DNA from: an uncultured Sulfitobacter sp.
GTDB taxonomy: Bacteria > Pseudomonadota > Alphaproteobacteria > Rhodobacterales > Rhodobacteraceae
NCBI GenBank assembly: GCA_947492925.1
Contig: CANLOQ010000001.1
Span: 1,116,001-1,180,000 of the forward strand
DNA: 64,000 nucleotides
Reading direction: 5' to 3'
Positions 8,223 through 16,906 of this stretch are shown here, in pieces. Each line of letters begins with the position of its first letter. Position 1 is the stretch's first letter. The notes under the pieces were generated by a model, which was not told the origin of the DNA, did not search any database, and saw nothing but the letters and a program-made list of their open reading frames with translations. Position numbers and translations under genes: made by a program.

Positions 8223-8606
8223 ATGAAAACCGGAAGCTGCCTGTGCGGCGGTGTCACCTATGAACTGACAGGCACACTGCGCAATTCGGTGGCTTGCCAT
8301 TGCGTGCAATGCCGCAAGACCAGCGGGCACTACGTTTCCGCCACCCAAGTCGGCCCTGACCAACTGAGCATCACCAAAGACGACACCCTGCAATGGTATC
8401 GCTCAAGCCCGCCGGCGGAGCGCGGTTTCTGCAACCGCTGCGGGTCTTCCCTGTTCTGGCGGCATGACGCGGACAAGGGCGCCACTTCTGTCATGTCCGG
8501 CACGCTGGACGGCGCAACGGGCATCACCACCGAAAAACACATCTTTGTCGCGGACAAGGGTGACTATTACGACATCGCTGACGGCCTGCCGCAGCACGAT
8601 CAATAA
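8223..8606 (+). CDS. GFA (glutathione-dependent formaldehyde-activating/CENP-V) family protein
   Basis: 127-residue zinc protein with the GFA cysteine pattern Cys6-x-Cys8, Cys25-x-Cys27-x2-Cys30 and Cys70-x2-Cys73. Members are annotated by similarity to Gfa, proposed to combine formaldehyde with glutathione, although many have no proven activity. Here the context gives it meaning. It lies 11 bases upstream of a dehydrogenase that releases formaldehyde or methylene-THF from N-methyl groups, so a formaldehyde-handling role is attractive. The ATG at 8223 follows a GGGGG stretch and gives the family's normal N terminus. Confidence 0.9.
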   Translation: MKTGSCLCGGVTYELTGTLRNSVACHCVQCRKTSGHYVSATQVGPDQLSITKDDTLQWYRSSPPAERGFCNRCGSSLFWRHDADKGATSVMSGTLDGATGITTEKHIFVADKGDYYDIADGLPQHDQ

Positions 8607-8617
8607 GGACACATCCC

Positions 8618-11065
8618 ATGGCAGATTTCCCAACAACGGCCCGTGTGGTCATCATCGGCGGCGGTGTTGTCGGCACCTCGACGCTTTATCACCTCGCCAA
8701 GGCAGGCTGGAAAGACTGCGTGCTCTTGGAGAAGAACGAACTCACCGCAGGCTCCACATGGCACGCGGCGGGCAATTGCCCCAACTTTGCCGGGTCATGG
8801 GCGGTGATGAACATGCAACGGGATTCGCTCGCGATGTACCGCACGCTGGCCGATGATGTGGATTACCCGATGAACTACCACGTTACGGGATCGCTGCGTC
8901 TGGGCCATACACGCGAACGCATGCAGGAATTTGAGCGGGTCGCGTCGATGGGCCGCTATCAGGGGCTTGAGATGGGTATTCTGACGCCTGCGGAACTCAA
9001 GGAAATGCACCCCTTCCTCGAAACCCATGATCTTGCGGGCGGCCTCTGGGATCCGCTTGATGGGGACATTGATCCGGCACAGCTGACGCAGGCCCTTGCC
9101 AAAGGTGCCCGCGAGGCTGGCGCGCGGATTGAGCGTTTCTGCCCCGTGACCGGGATTGAGCGGGACGGTGACGAATGGATCGTGAAGACCGAAAAGGGCG
9201 ATATCCGCTGCGAATACGTCGCCAACTGCGCGGGCTATTATGCGCAGCGCGTGGGCGAGATGTTCAAACCCTTCGGCGGGCGCACCGTGCCGATGGTCGT
9301 GATGAGCCACCAGTATTTCCTGACCGAACCAATCGCGGAACTTGAGGCTTGGACCAAGGAGAAGGGCCATAAGGTGCCGCTCGTGCGTGACGTCGATATT
9401 TCCTACTACCTGCGGCAGGACAAGAACGGGCTGAACCTTGGCCCTTACGAGCGGAACTGCAAAGCAGCGTGGGTCACGCCGGATGATCCGATGCCCGAGG
9501 ATTTCTCGTTTCAGCTTTACCCCGATGATCTGGAGCGGCTCGAATTCTACATCGAAGACGCGATGGAGCGGATGCCGATCCTTGGCACCGCTGGCGTGGG
9601 TCGCAACATCAACGGCCCGATCCCTTACGCGCCCGACGGCCTGCCGATGGTCGGCCCGATGCCGGGAGTGAAGAACGCCTTTGAGGGTCATTCGTTTACT
9701 TTCGGCATCGCCCAAGGCGGTGGCGCAGGCAAGGTGCTGTCGGAATGGATCATGCACGGCGAGACCGAACTGGACATGTGGGCCGTCGATCCGCGCCGAT
9801 ACACTGATTACACCGATCACGATCATTGTCTGGCCAAGGCGCTGGAAACTTACGGCCACGAATACGCGATGCACTTCCCGCATCACGCATGGCCCGCAGG
9901 ACGCGACAAGAAACTCTCACCGGTGCATGACCGCATCCTTGCCGCTGGCGGTCAGATGGGGGCTTACAACGGCTGGGAGCGTGCCAACTGGTTCGCACAG
10001 GACGGCGATGACACATCCGAAGAATCAACCCAGACATGGGACCGCGCAGGCCCTTGGGCGATCCGCGTGAAAGAGGAAGTCGAAGCGGTGCGCGATGGCG
10101 TCGGCGTGCTCGACCTGCCGGGTTTCTCGCGCTTCAACCTCTCCGGTGAGGGTGCCGCCGAATGGCTGCGCGGTCGCATCGCGGGTGCGTTGCCCAAAGT
10201 GGGCCGCATGAACCTCGCTTACTTCCCTGACAGCCGGGGCCGTATCCTGACGGAAATGTCCGTGATGCGCCATGATGAGGATTTCTTTACCCTCATCACC
10301 GCCGCCACCGCGCAATGGCATGACTTTGAACTGCTGAACAACGCGCTGCCGGAAGGGCTGACCCTGACCGATCACACAACGGATTACTCCACGCTGATCG
10401 TCACCGGCCCCAAGGCCCGCGATCTGTTCGAGGCGCTGGAAACAGAAGCGGACCTTTCCGCCTCATGGCTCTCCATTCAACCCGCTAAAGTCGCCGGAAC
10501 CGATTGCGCCTTGGCCCGTGTATCCTTCGCTGGCGAACTCGGCTGGGAAATCCACGCGGCCAACGCCGATATGCCTGCGCTTTATGACGCGGTTGTCGGG
10601 GCAGGGGCGAAACCCTTTGGCATGTTCGCGCTGAACTCCATGCGCATCGAAAAGGGCTACCGCGCGTGGAAGGGTGACCTTTCAACCGATTACTCGCTGC
10701 TTGAAGCGGGCCTTGACCGTTTCGTCAAACTCGACAAACTGCAGGACTTCCCGGGCAAGGCAGCGCTGCAAGCTGAAAAGCAGCAAGGCATCAAGAAACG
10801 CTTTGTCACCATGATCGTGGACGCAGGCGATCAGGACGCGCCCTATATGTCGACCGTCTGGCATGATGGTGAAGTCGTGGGCGAAACCACCAGCGGCGAC
10901 TGGGGCTACCGCATTGGCAAATCCGTCGCGCTTGGCACCATCCGGGCCGATCTGGCAGAGCCCGGCACAGAGCTTGAGATCAACATCTTTGGCAACATGT
11001 GCAAGGCCACCGTGCAGCCCGACCAGCCGCTGTGGGATCCTGAGAACGAGCGGATCCGCGCATGA
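8618..11065 (+). CDS. FAD-dependent dimethylglycine/sarcosine dehydrogenase-type enzyme, GcvT fusion (first copy)
   Basis: 815 residues with the domain order of mitochondrial DMGDH/SARDH. DAO-type FAD domain (about 8-370, dinucleotide motif IIGGGVVG), linker FAO_M domain, GcvT aminomethyltransferase-like THF-binding domain (about 430-710) and GcvT C-terminal barrel (about 720-805). His49 in STWHAAG corresponds to the histidine that carries covalent FAD in the mammalian enzymes. The enzyme should oxidise an N-methyl group and pass it to tetrahydrofolate, or release formaldehyde. Its stop overlaps the next start by 4 bases. Whether dimethylglycine or sarcosine is the substrate cannot be decided from sequence; the second copy at 11956 is its natural partner. 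Confidence 0.93.
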   Translation: MADFPTTARVVIIGGGVVGTSTLYHLAKAGWKDCVLLEKNELTAGSTWHAAGNCPNFAGSWAVMNMQRDSLAMYRTLADDVDYPMNYHVTGSLRLGHTRERMQEFERVASMGRYQGLEMGILTPAELKEMHPFLETHDLAGGLWDPLDGDIDPAQLTQALAKGAREAGARIERFCPVTGIERDGDEWIVKTEKGDIRCEYVANCAGYYAQRVGEMFKPFGGRTVPMVVMSHQYFLTEPIAELEAWTKEKGHKVPLVRDVDISYYLRQDKNGLNLGPYERNCKAAWVTPDDPMPEDFSFQLYPDDLERLEFYIEDAMERMPILGTAGVGRNINGPIPYAPDGLPMVGPMPGVKNAFEGHSFTFGIAQGGGAGKVLSEWIMHGETELDMWAVDPRRYTDYTDHDHCLAKALETYGHEYAMHFPHHAWPAGRDKKLSPVHDRILAAGGQMGAYNGWERANWFAQDGDDTSEESTQTWDRAGPWAIRVKEEVEAVRDGVGVLDLPGFSRFNLSGEGAAEWLRGRIAGALPKVGRMNLAYFPDSRGRILTEMSVMRHDEDFFTLITAATAQWHDFELLNNALPEGLTLTDHTTDYSTLIVTGPKARDLFEALETEADLSASWLSIQPAKVAGTDCALARVSFAGELGWEIHAANADMPALYDAVVGAGAKPFGMFALNSMRIEKGYRAWKGDLSTDYSLLEAGLDRFVKLDKLQDFPGKAALQAEKQQGIKKRFVTMIVDAGDQDAPYMSTVWHDGEVVGETTSGDWGYRIGKSVALGTIRADLAEPGTELEINIFGNMCKATVQPDQPLWDPENERIRA

Positions 11066-11943
11066 CCGATATAACCCTTCTGGACGGCGGCATGGGGCAG
11101 GAACTGGTCCACCGCAGCAGCGATGCGCCGACCGCGCTGTGGTCGACCCGCGTGATGCTGGACAATCCCGGACTGGTCGCACAGGTGCACCGCGATTTTA
11201 CCGAAGCCGGTGCGACCATCGCCACGACGAACACCTACGCGATCCATCGCGACCGCTTGGAAGACACCGGGTTGCTGGATCGTTTCCGCGATCTGCACGC
11301 CATGGCGCTGGCCGAGGCACGCACAAGCGGGGCAGGGCGCATCGCGGGCGCGATTGGACCGCTCAAGGCGTCCTACCGCCCCGACCTGCATCCCGATGCG
11401 GCAACCGCGGCCCCGATATATGCCGAGATCGCCCAGATGATCGGTCCGTCCTGCGACCTGATTATCTGCGAAACCGTCGTGTCGCTGGCCCATGCCGAAG
11501 GCGTCCTGCGCGGTGCCGCTGTGGCGGGCAAACCCGTCTGGCTGGCGCTGTCGGTCATGGACACCGACGGCACGCGCCTGCGCTCAGGAGAGGCTTTGGC
11601 GGATGTCTTGCCACTGGCCCGCGCGGCAGCGGCGGCGGTGCTGATCAACTGCTCCGCCCCCGAGGCGATACCTGCCGGTCTCGACATCCTGCGCGACAGC
11701 GGCCTGCCCTACGGGGCCTACGCCAACGGCTTTGTCCAGATCACCGAAGGGTTTCTGGGTGACAAGCCGACGGTCGACGCCCTTACCAAACGCCATGACT
11801 TCACGCCTGAAGCCTATGCCGATCACGCGCTTGGCTGGGTGGCACAGGGGGCTACGATCATCGGGGGCTGCTGCGAAGTCTCTCCTGCCCATATCGCCGA
11901 AATCGCCCGCCGCCTGCGTGCGGCCGGGCATACCATCGTCTAA
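11062..11943 (+). CDS. Homocysteine S-methyltransferase family protein (BHMT/MmuM type)
   Basis: 293 residues, with N-terminal LLDGGMGQEL and the three zinc-binding cysteines of the family: Cys197 in INCSAP and Cys270-Cys271 in GGCCEVSPAHI. Members move a methyl group from a sulfonium or quaternary ammonium donor (S-methylmethionine, glycine betaine, sometimes DMSP) to homocysteine, giving methionine. Placed between two dehydrogenases acting on dimethylglycine and sarcosine, glycine betaine is the donor that fits best. The first product, dimethylglycine, would then feed the neighbours. The start overlaps the previous stop (ATGA) and the next gene follows after 12 bases. Confidence 0.9.
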   Translation: MTDITLLDGGMGQELVHRSSDAPTALWSTRVMLDNPGLVAQVHRDFTEAGATIATTNTYAIHRDRLEDTGLLDRFRDLHAMALAEARTSGAGRIAGAIGPLKASYRPDLHPDAATAAPIYAEIAQMIGPSCDLIICETVVSLAHAEGVLRGAAVAGKPVWLALSVMDTDGTRLRSGEALADVLPLARAAAAAVLINCSAPEAIPAGLDILRDSGLPYGAYANGFVQITEGFLGDKPTVDALTKRHDFTPEAYADHALGWVAQGATIIGGCCEVSPAHIAEIARRLRAAGHTIV

Positions 11944-11955
11944 AGGATCACACCC

Positions 11956-14400
11956 ATGTCTGCTGTTCCGTCCCACGCCCGCGTTGTCATCATCGGTGGC
12001 GGCGTTATTGGCTGTTCTGTCGCCTATCATCTGACCAAACTCGGCTGGAAAGATGTGGTTTTGCTTGAACGCAAACAGCTGACCTCCGGCACCACATGGC
12101 ATGCCGCCGGTTTGATCGCGCAATTGCGCGCCACGGCGAACATGACGAAGCTCGCGAAGTATTCTCAGGAGCTTTACGGCGATCTCGAAGCGGAGACCGG
12201 TGTGGCGACGGGCTTCAAACGCTGCGGGTCCATCACTGTGGCGCTGACAGAAGAGCGCCGCGAAGAGATTTACCGACAAGCCGCGATGGCCCGCGCCTTT
12301 GGCGTGGATGTCGAAGAGATCAGCCCGCAGGAAGTGCTTGAGAAATACGAACACCTTAACATCGAAGGTGTCACCGGCGCGGTGTACCTCGACAAGGACG
12401 GGCAGGGCGATCCGGCCAATATCGCGCTGGCACTGGCCAAGGGCGCACGGCAACGCGGGGCGCAGGTGATTGAGCGGACCAGGGCCACGGGCGTCACTCG
12501 CGAAGGGCGGCGCATCACCGGTGTGGACTGGGCGCAGGGCGAGCAAAGCGGGCATATCGCCTGTGATATGGTTGTGAACTGTGGTGGCATGTGGGGCCAT
12601 GAGGTGGGCCAGATGCTGGGCGTGAACGTGCCGCTGCAAGCCTGCGAGCATTTCTACATCGTGACCGAGGCCATTGAGGGGCTCAAGCAGCTTCCCGTGC
12701 TGCGGGTGCCGGATGAATGTGCCTATTACAAAGAAGATGCCGGAAAGATGCTGCTGGGTGCGTTCGAGCCAAACGCGAAGCCCTGGGCGCTGGACGGTAT
12801 CCCGGCGGATTTCGAATTTGACCAATTGCCCGAAGATTTTGACCACTTCGAGCCGATCCTTGAGAATGCGGTCTCGCGCATGCCTATGCTGGCCGAAGCG
12901 GGCATCCACACGTTCTTTAACGGTCCCGAAAGCTTTACCCCGGACGACGCCTATCATCTGGGGCAGGCGCCAGAGATGGACAATGTCTGGGTCGCCGCCG
13001 GTTTCAACTCTATCGGTATCCAGTCTGCGGGCGGTGCGGGCATGGCGCTGGCGCAGTGGATGGAGGATGGGGCGAAACCCTTTGATCTGGGTGATGTGGA
13101 CATCAGCCGGATGCAGCCGTTTCAAGGCAACAAGACCTATCTGGCGGAGCGGTCAAAAGAAACGCTGGGTCTGCTCTATGCCGATCACTTCCCCTACCGC
13201 CAAAAGGCAACCGCACGCGGTGTGCGGCGCACGCCGTTTCACCAGCACCTGCTGGATCGTGGTGCCGTAATGGGCGAAATCGCAGGCTGGGAGCGTGCCA
13301 ATTGGTTCGCACGTGACGGGCAGGAAAAGGAATACCGCTACAGCTGGCAGCGGCAGAACTTTTTTGACAACGTCGCCGCCGAACATATGGCCGTGCGCGA
13401 AAATGTCGGCATGTATGACATGACATCCTTCGGCAAGATCAGGGTCGAGGGGCGCGATGCCGAAGCCTTCCTGAACTATGTGGGCGGCGGTGATTATTCC
13501 GTACCGGTAGGCAAGATCGTATATACCCAATTCCTCAATCAGCGCGGCGGGATCGAGGCGGATGTAACCGTCACCCGCCTGTCCGAGACCGCCTATTTGG
13601 TCGTCACCCCCGCCGCCACGCGGCTGGCCGATCAGACATGGATGATGCGCCATACAGGCGATTTCAACGTGGTGATTACGGATGTGACAGCGGGCGAAGG
13701 CGTGCTGGCGATCATGGGCCCGCGCAGCCGCGAATTGCTGCAAAAGGTATCGCCTGCGGATTTTTCCAACGCGGTGAACCCTTTCGGCACGGCGCAAGAG
13801 ATCGAGATTGGCATGGCCCTCGCCCGTGCGCACCGTGTGACCTATGTGGGCGAACTGGGATGGGAGATTTATGTCTCCGCTGATATGTCGTGCCATGTGT
13901 TTGAGACGCTTGAACAGGCGGGCCGCGATATGAACCTCAAACTCTGCGGCATGCACATGATGGATACCTGCCGGATTGAAAAAGGCTTCCGCCACTTTGG
14001 CCATGACATCACATCAGAGGATCACGTGCTGGAGGCTGGCCTTGGCTTTGCGGTGAAAAAGGACAAGCCGGACTATATCGGGCGCGAGGCGATTCTGGCG
14101 AAACAGGAAAGCGGGCTGAACAGCCGCATGGTGCAGTTTCGCCTGACAGACCCCGAACCGCTGCTGTATCACAATGAACCCATCGTACGGGACGGCGAAA
14201 TTGTGGGCTATTTGTCATCGGGTGCTTACGGGCACGCGCTGGGCGGGGCAATGGGGCTGGGCTATGTGCCGTGCACGGGCGAGACGGCGGCGGATGTGCT
14301 GGCCTCAAGCTACGAGATCGACGTGGCCGGCACACGGATCAAGGCAGAGGCATCGCTGAAGCCGATGTATGACCCCAAGTCGGAACGGGTGAAAGTGTAA
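11956..14400 (+). CDS. FAD-dependent dimethylglycine/sarcosine dehydrogenase-type enzyme, GcvT fusion (second copy)
   Basis: 814 residues with the same four-part architecture as the gene at 8618: FAD motif IIGGGVIG, His49 in TTWHAAGL for covalent flavin, and paired GcvT domains. The copies share their frame but diverge clearly. This one has the FNSIGIQSAGGAG and GEIAGWERANWF blocks seen in sarcosine dehydrogenase and PDPR relatives, so it may handle the other step of the DMG to sarcosine to glycine sequence. It is the last gene of the operon; the following transporter begins after a 66-base gap. Confidence 0.93.
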   Translation: MSAVPSHARVVIIGGGVIGCSVAYHLTKLGWKDVVLLERKQLTSGTTWHAAGLIAQLRATANMTKLAKYSQELYGDLEAETGVATGFKRCGSITVALTEERREEIYRQAAMARAFGVDVEEISPQEVLEKYEHLNIEGVTGAVYLDKDGQGDPANIALALAKGARQRGAQVIERTRATGVTREGRRITGVDWAQGEQSGHIACDMVVNCGGMWGHEVGQMLGVNVPLQACEHFYIVTEAIEGLKQLPVLRVPDECAYYKEDAGKMLLGAFEPNAKPWALDGIPADFEFDQLPEDFDHFEPILENAVSRMPMLAEAGIHTFFNGPESFTPDDAYHLGQAPEMDNVWVAAGFNSIGIQSAGGAGMALAQWMEDGAKPFDLGDVDISRMQPFQGNKTYLAERSKETLGLLYADHFPYRQKATARGVRRTPFHQHLLDRGAVMGEIAGWERANWFARDGQEKEYRYSWQRQNFFDNVAAEHMAVRENVGMYDMTSFGKIRVEGRDAEAFLNYVGGGDYSVPVGKIVYTQFLNQRGGIEADVTVTRLSETAYLVVTPAATRLADQTWMMRHTGDFNVVITDVTAGEGVLAIMGPRSRELLQKVSPADFSNAVNPFGTAQEIEIGMALARAHRVTYVGELGWEIYVSADMSCHVFETLEQAGRDMNLKLCGMHMMDTCRIEKGFRHFGHDITSEDHVLEAGLGFAVKKDKPDYIGREAILAKQESGLNSRMVQFRLTDPEPLLYHNEPIVRDGEIVGYLSSGAYGHALGGAMGLGYVPCTGETAADVLASSYEIDVAGTRIKAEASLKPMYDPKSERVKV

Positions 14401-14466
14401 CGGGTACAATCTTGGGCTTTGCAGGGGGTCATGCATTGGCGTACCCCTGAAGCAAAGGAAAACCCG

Positions 14467-15387
14467 ATGCGCAACCCAGACAGCCTTGCCCTGAAAGCAA
14501 ATGAAGACACACCTCAAGGGCTGGCCTTTGCTTTCACCGCCTATTTCCTCTGGGGATTTCTGCCCCTTTACATGAAGCTGATGGCGCATATGCCTCCGGC
14601 TGAAGTGGTGGCTCACCGCGTTCTGTGGTCTTTGCCGATTGCGGCCGTGGTCCTGATTATTCTGCGCCGTACCGATGCCCTGCGCGAGGCGTTGCGCAAT
14701 CCGCGCATGCTGCTGATGGGGTGCGTCACGGCGGCGCTGATTTCGATCAACTGGGGCATCTATGTCTGGGCCATTGCATCCGGAAACACGCTGGACGCGT
14801 CACTGGGCTATTACATCAATCCCCTGTTCAGCATTCTGTTGGCTGCCGTGTTCTTGGGCGAACGGCTGAGCGCGGCACAGATGGTGGCAATTGCACTGGC
14901 CACTGCGGCTGTGCTGATCATCGCCATCGCAGCGGGGTCCGTGCCGTGGGCCGCGCTTGGGCTGACCGTGTCATGGGGTTTCTACGCGCTTGCAAAAAAG
15001 AGCCTGCCCATCGGCCCCAATCAGGGCTTTCTGCTTGAGGTGCTGATCCTTCTGGTGCCTGCGCTGGCTTTCCTTTGCTATCTCACCGCCACGGGCGCGT
15101 CGCATTTCACACTCAACCTTGGCCGCGACAGCCTTCTGTTGATCGGATGTGGTTTTGTGACGGCCATCCCGCTTATGATCTACGCCAACGGGGCCAAGCT
15201 CTTGCGGCTGTCAACGATCAGCATCCTGCAATATATCGCGCCTACGATCATCTTTCTTGTCGCGGTCTTTGCCTTTGGTGAACCCTTTGACACAGCCCGC
15301 ATGATCGCCTTTCCAATGATCTGGCTTGCGCTGGTGATCTACACCACCTCCATGCTGCGCCAGATGCGTGGCGGTAAGGTGGCTTGA
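14467..15387 (+). CDS. rarD: EamA/RarD family transporter
   Basis: 306-residue inner-membrane protein with ten predicted helices (two EamA repeats) and the RarD N terminus (AYFLWGFLPLYMKLM, VVAHRVLWSLP). RarD is named from chloramphenicol sensitivity in E. coli; the physiological substrate is unknown, and relatives export amino acids or nucleosides. I chose ATG 14467 because AAGGA sits seven bases upstream and the RarD N terminus aligns there; in-frame ATGs at 14419 and 14431 give an unconserved extension. Being downstream of the betaine operon, it might be cotranscribed, but no terminator or promoter settles this. Confidence 0.9.
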   Translation: MRNPDSLALKANEDTPQGLAFAFTAYFLWGFLPLYMKLMAHMPPAEVVAHRVLWSLPIAAVVLIILRRTDALREALRNPRMLLMGCVTAALISINWGIYVWAIASGNTLDASLGYYINPLFSILLAAVFLGERLSAAQMVAIALATAAVLIIAIAAGSVPWAALGLTVSWGFYALAKKSLPIGPNQGFLLEVLILLVPALAFLCYLTATGASHFTLNLGRDSLLLIGCGFVTAIPLMIYANGAKLLRLSTISILQYIAPTIIFLVAVFAFGEPFDTARMIAFPMIWLALVIYTTSMLRQMRGGKVA

Positions 15388-15417
15388 AAACCGGGCGCTG
15401 ATCTGTGACGTGGAGGG

Positions 15418-16065
15418 ATGGACCCGAATTACAATCCTCCGCAAGACCCGCTGAACATCCTGCATGAAGACGCCGAAGTGCTGTTGGTTGATAAACCCTC
15501 TGGCCTGCTCAGCGTGCCGGGCAAGGGGCCGGACCTTGCCGATTGTCTGATCGCACGGATTCAGGCGGCGTTCCCGCAGGCGCTGCTTGTACACCGGCTG
15601 GACCGGGACACATCGGGCGTGATGATCTTTGCCATGACACCCCATGCCCAACGCCACCTTGGGCTTCAGTTTGAAAAACGGATGACGCGTAAAACCTATG
15701 TCGCTCGCGTCTGGGGCGCACCATCCGAGAAATCTGGCCTGATAGATTTACCGCTGATCGTGGATTGGCCCAACCGACCTTTGCAGATGGTCTGTCACAA
15801 GACGGGCAAGCCCGCACAGACCGAATGGAAGCTGATCAAATCGCAGGGGGAAACGTCGCGCATCCGTATGCATCCGAAAACCGGGCGCAGCCACCAGTTG
15901 CGGGTGCATATGCGCGAACTGGGCCATCCGATCCTTGGTGACCCTTTCTATGCCACCGGTCCGGCACGTGATTACCCACGCTTGATGCTGCATTCGGAAG
16001 AACTGCGGTTCAAACATCCCCAGGGTGGCCGGTCGATCAAGATCAGGTCAAAAGCGCCCTTCTGA
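15418..16065 (+). CDS. RluA family pseudouridine synthase
   Basis: 215 residues without an S4 domain, comparable to E. coli RluA. Motif I VLLVDKPSGLLSVPG, motif II HRLDRDTSGVM with catalytic Asp62, and the late motif GRSHQLRVHM followed by ILGDPFY are all present. It isomerises selected uridines in 23S rRNA and/or tRNA; position 746/32 specificity as in RluA is possible but not proven. The GGAGGG before the ATG is unusually close. It meets the next gene head-on, the two stop codons lying directly side by side. Confidence 0.92.
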   Translation: MDPNYNPPQDPLNILHEDAEVLLVDKPSGLLSVPGKGPDLADCLIARIQAAFPQALLVHRLDRDTSGVMIFAMTPHAQRHLGLQFEKRMTRKTYVARVWGAPSEKSGLIDLPLIVDWPNRPLQMVCHKTGKPAQTEWKLIKSQGETSRIRMHPKTGRSHQLRVHMRELGHPILGDPFYATGPARDYPRLMLHSEELRFKHPQGGRSIKIRSKAPF

Positions 16066-16701
16066 TCAGAGTTTTTTGTAAAGCGCCCCCGAGGTGCCGA
16101 TTGCCGCGACTTTGCGGGACTTTTCCATTCGCTCCACATTAAGGCCAATGATCACGGCACCGGGTTTGACGCTGTCCATCAGGTATTCCTCGAACCTGGC
16201 TTCCAGCTTGTCGTCAGAAAACGGGCGGTAAAACAGCAAAAGGTCAAAGCCGCCGTAATCAAACGTCATCGCGTCGTGTACGAATACGTCTTCGTCCAGA
16301 CCATACAGTACCCGCGCGGCGTCAATATATTCTGGCACGATATCGAAACCCACAGTTTTGCTGAAAGGCAGCATGGTCTGGTGACGCATGATGTTGAGAT
16401 TGCGCGCAAGGCCGCATCCGATCTCGACAAAAGACATCGGGCGGATGGGCTGACGCGAGTGTTTGAAATCCGGATCGTCCGACAAGACCTTGGACAGGTC
16501 GATGATGATCTCGGCAAGCCCTTCAAGCTGGTATGGAATGTATTGAAATGATCCATCCAGCGTTTCGACGGACGGAACGGCCCATGTGTCCGGTGCCTCA
16601 AGTGCTGCTTCATAGATTTCGCACTTTTGGGCCATTTCCTGAAAGCGTTGCTTGAGGCTTTCAAAATCCTCGATAAACCGTTCCATTTCGTAGGACATCA
16701 T
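16066..16701 (-). CDS. SAM-dependent methyltransferase-like protein
   Basis: 211 residues. An N-terminal helical, charged region (about 1-60; possible short coiled coil MERFIEDFESLKQRFQEMA) precedes a Rossmann-type methyltransferase core with motif I FVEIGCGLARN (residues 91-101), an acidic VGFDI at the end of strand 2, and DLLLFYRPF as motif IV. Substrate unknown. A very strong AAGGAGG with a 6-base spacer precedes two consecutive ATG codons at 16701, so the longer frame to 16818 is not the real start. Its stop abuts that of the pseudouridine synthase. Confidence 0.75.
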   Translation of the reverse strand: MMSYEMERFIEDFESLKQRFQEMAQKCEIYEAALEAPDTWAVPSVETLDGSFQYIPYQLEGLAEIIIDLSKVLSDDPDFKHSRQPIRPMSFVEIGCGLARNLNIMRHQTMLPFSKTVGFDIVPEYIDAARVLYGLDEDVFVHDAMTFDYGGFDLLLFYRPFSDDKLEARFEEYLMDSVKPGAVIIGLNVERMEKSRKVAAIGTSGALYKKL

Positions 16702-16856
16702 AGGAAACCTCCTTCGTTCGCCGGGCTTTGGGGATCGGGCGGAAATCGCGTGATCCTTGGCGCGGCGGATGGTGTGAAATTGCGTAAAATATGCAAAGAG
16801 CGTACGGCTGAACGACAATTTGGGTCAAGCGGGGCCGGATTCTGCGCGTTCAAACG

Positions 16857-16881
16857 AAAAAGGGCACCCCAAAAGGTGCCC
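16857..16881 (-). terminator. Intrinsic terminator after aldehyde dehydrogenase
   Basis: GGGCACC / GGTGCCC (16862-16868 and 16875-16881) followed on the minus strand by five T. It lies 26 bases past the aldehyde dehydrogenase stop and separates it from the methyltransferase-like gene. Confidence 0.9.
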
Positions 16882-16906
16882 CTGTTCAACGCTGTCATGG
16901 ATGTGG

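Noticed and set aside
8085-8226. Short frame between the XRE-cupin regulator and the GFA gene
   Set aside because: Cys/Arg/Ala-rich, no RBS, overlaps the GFA start; more likely leader sequence.
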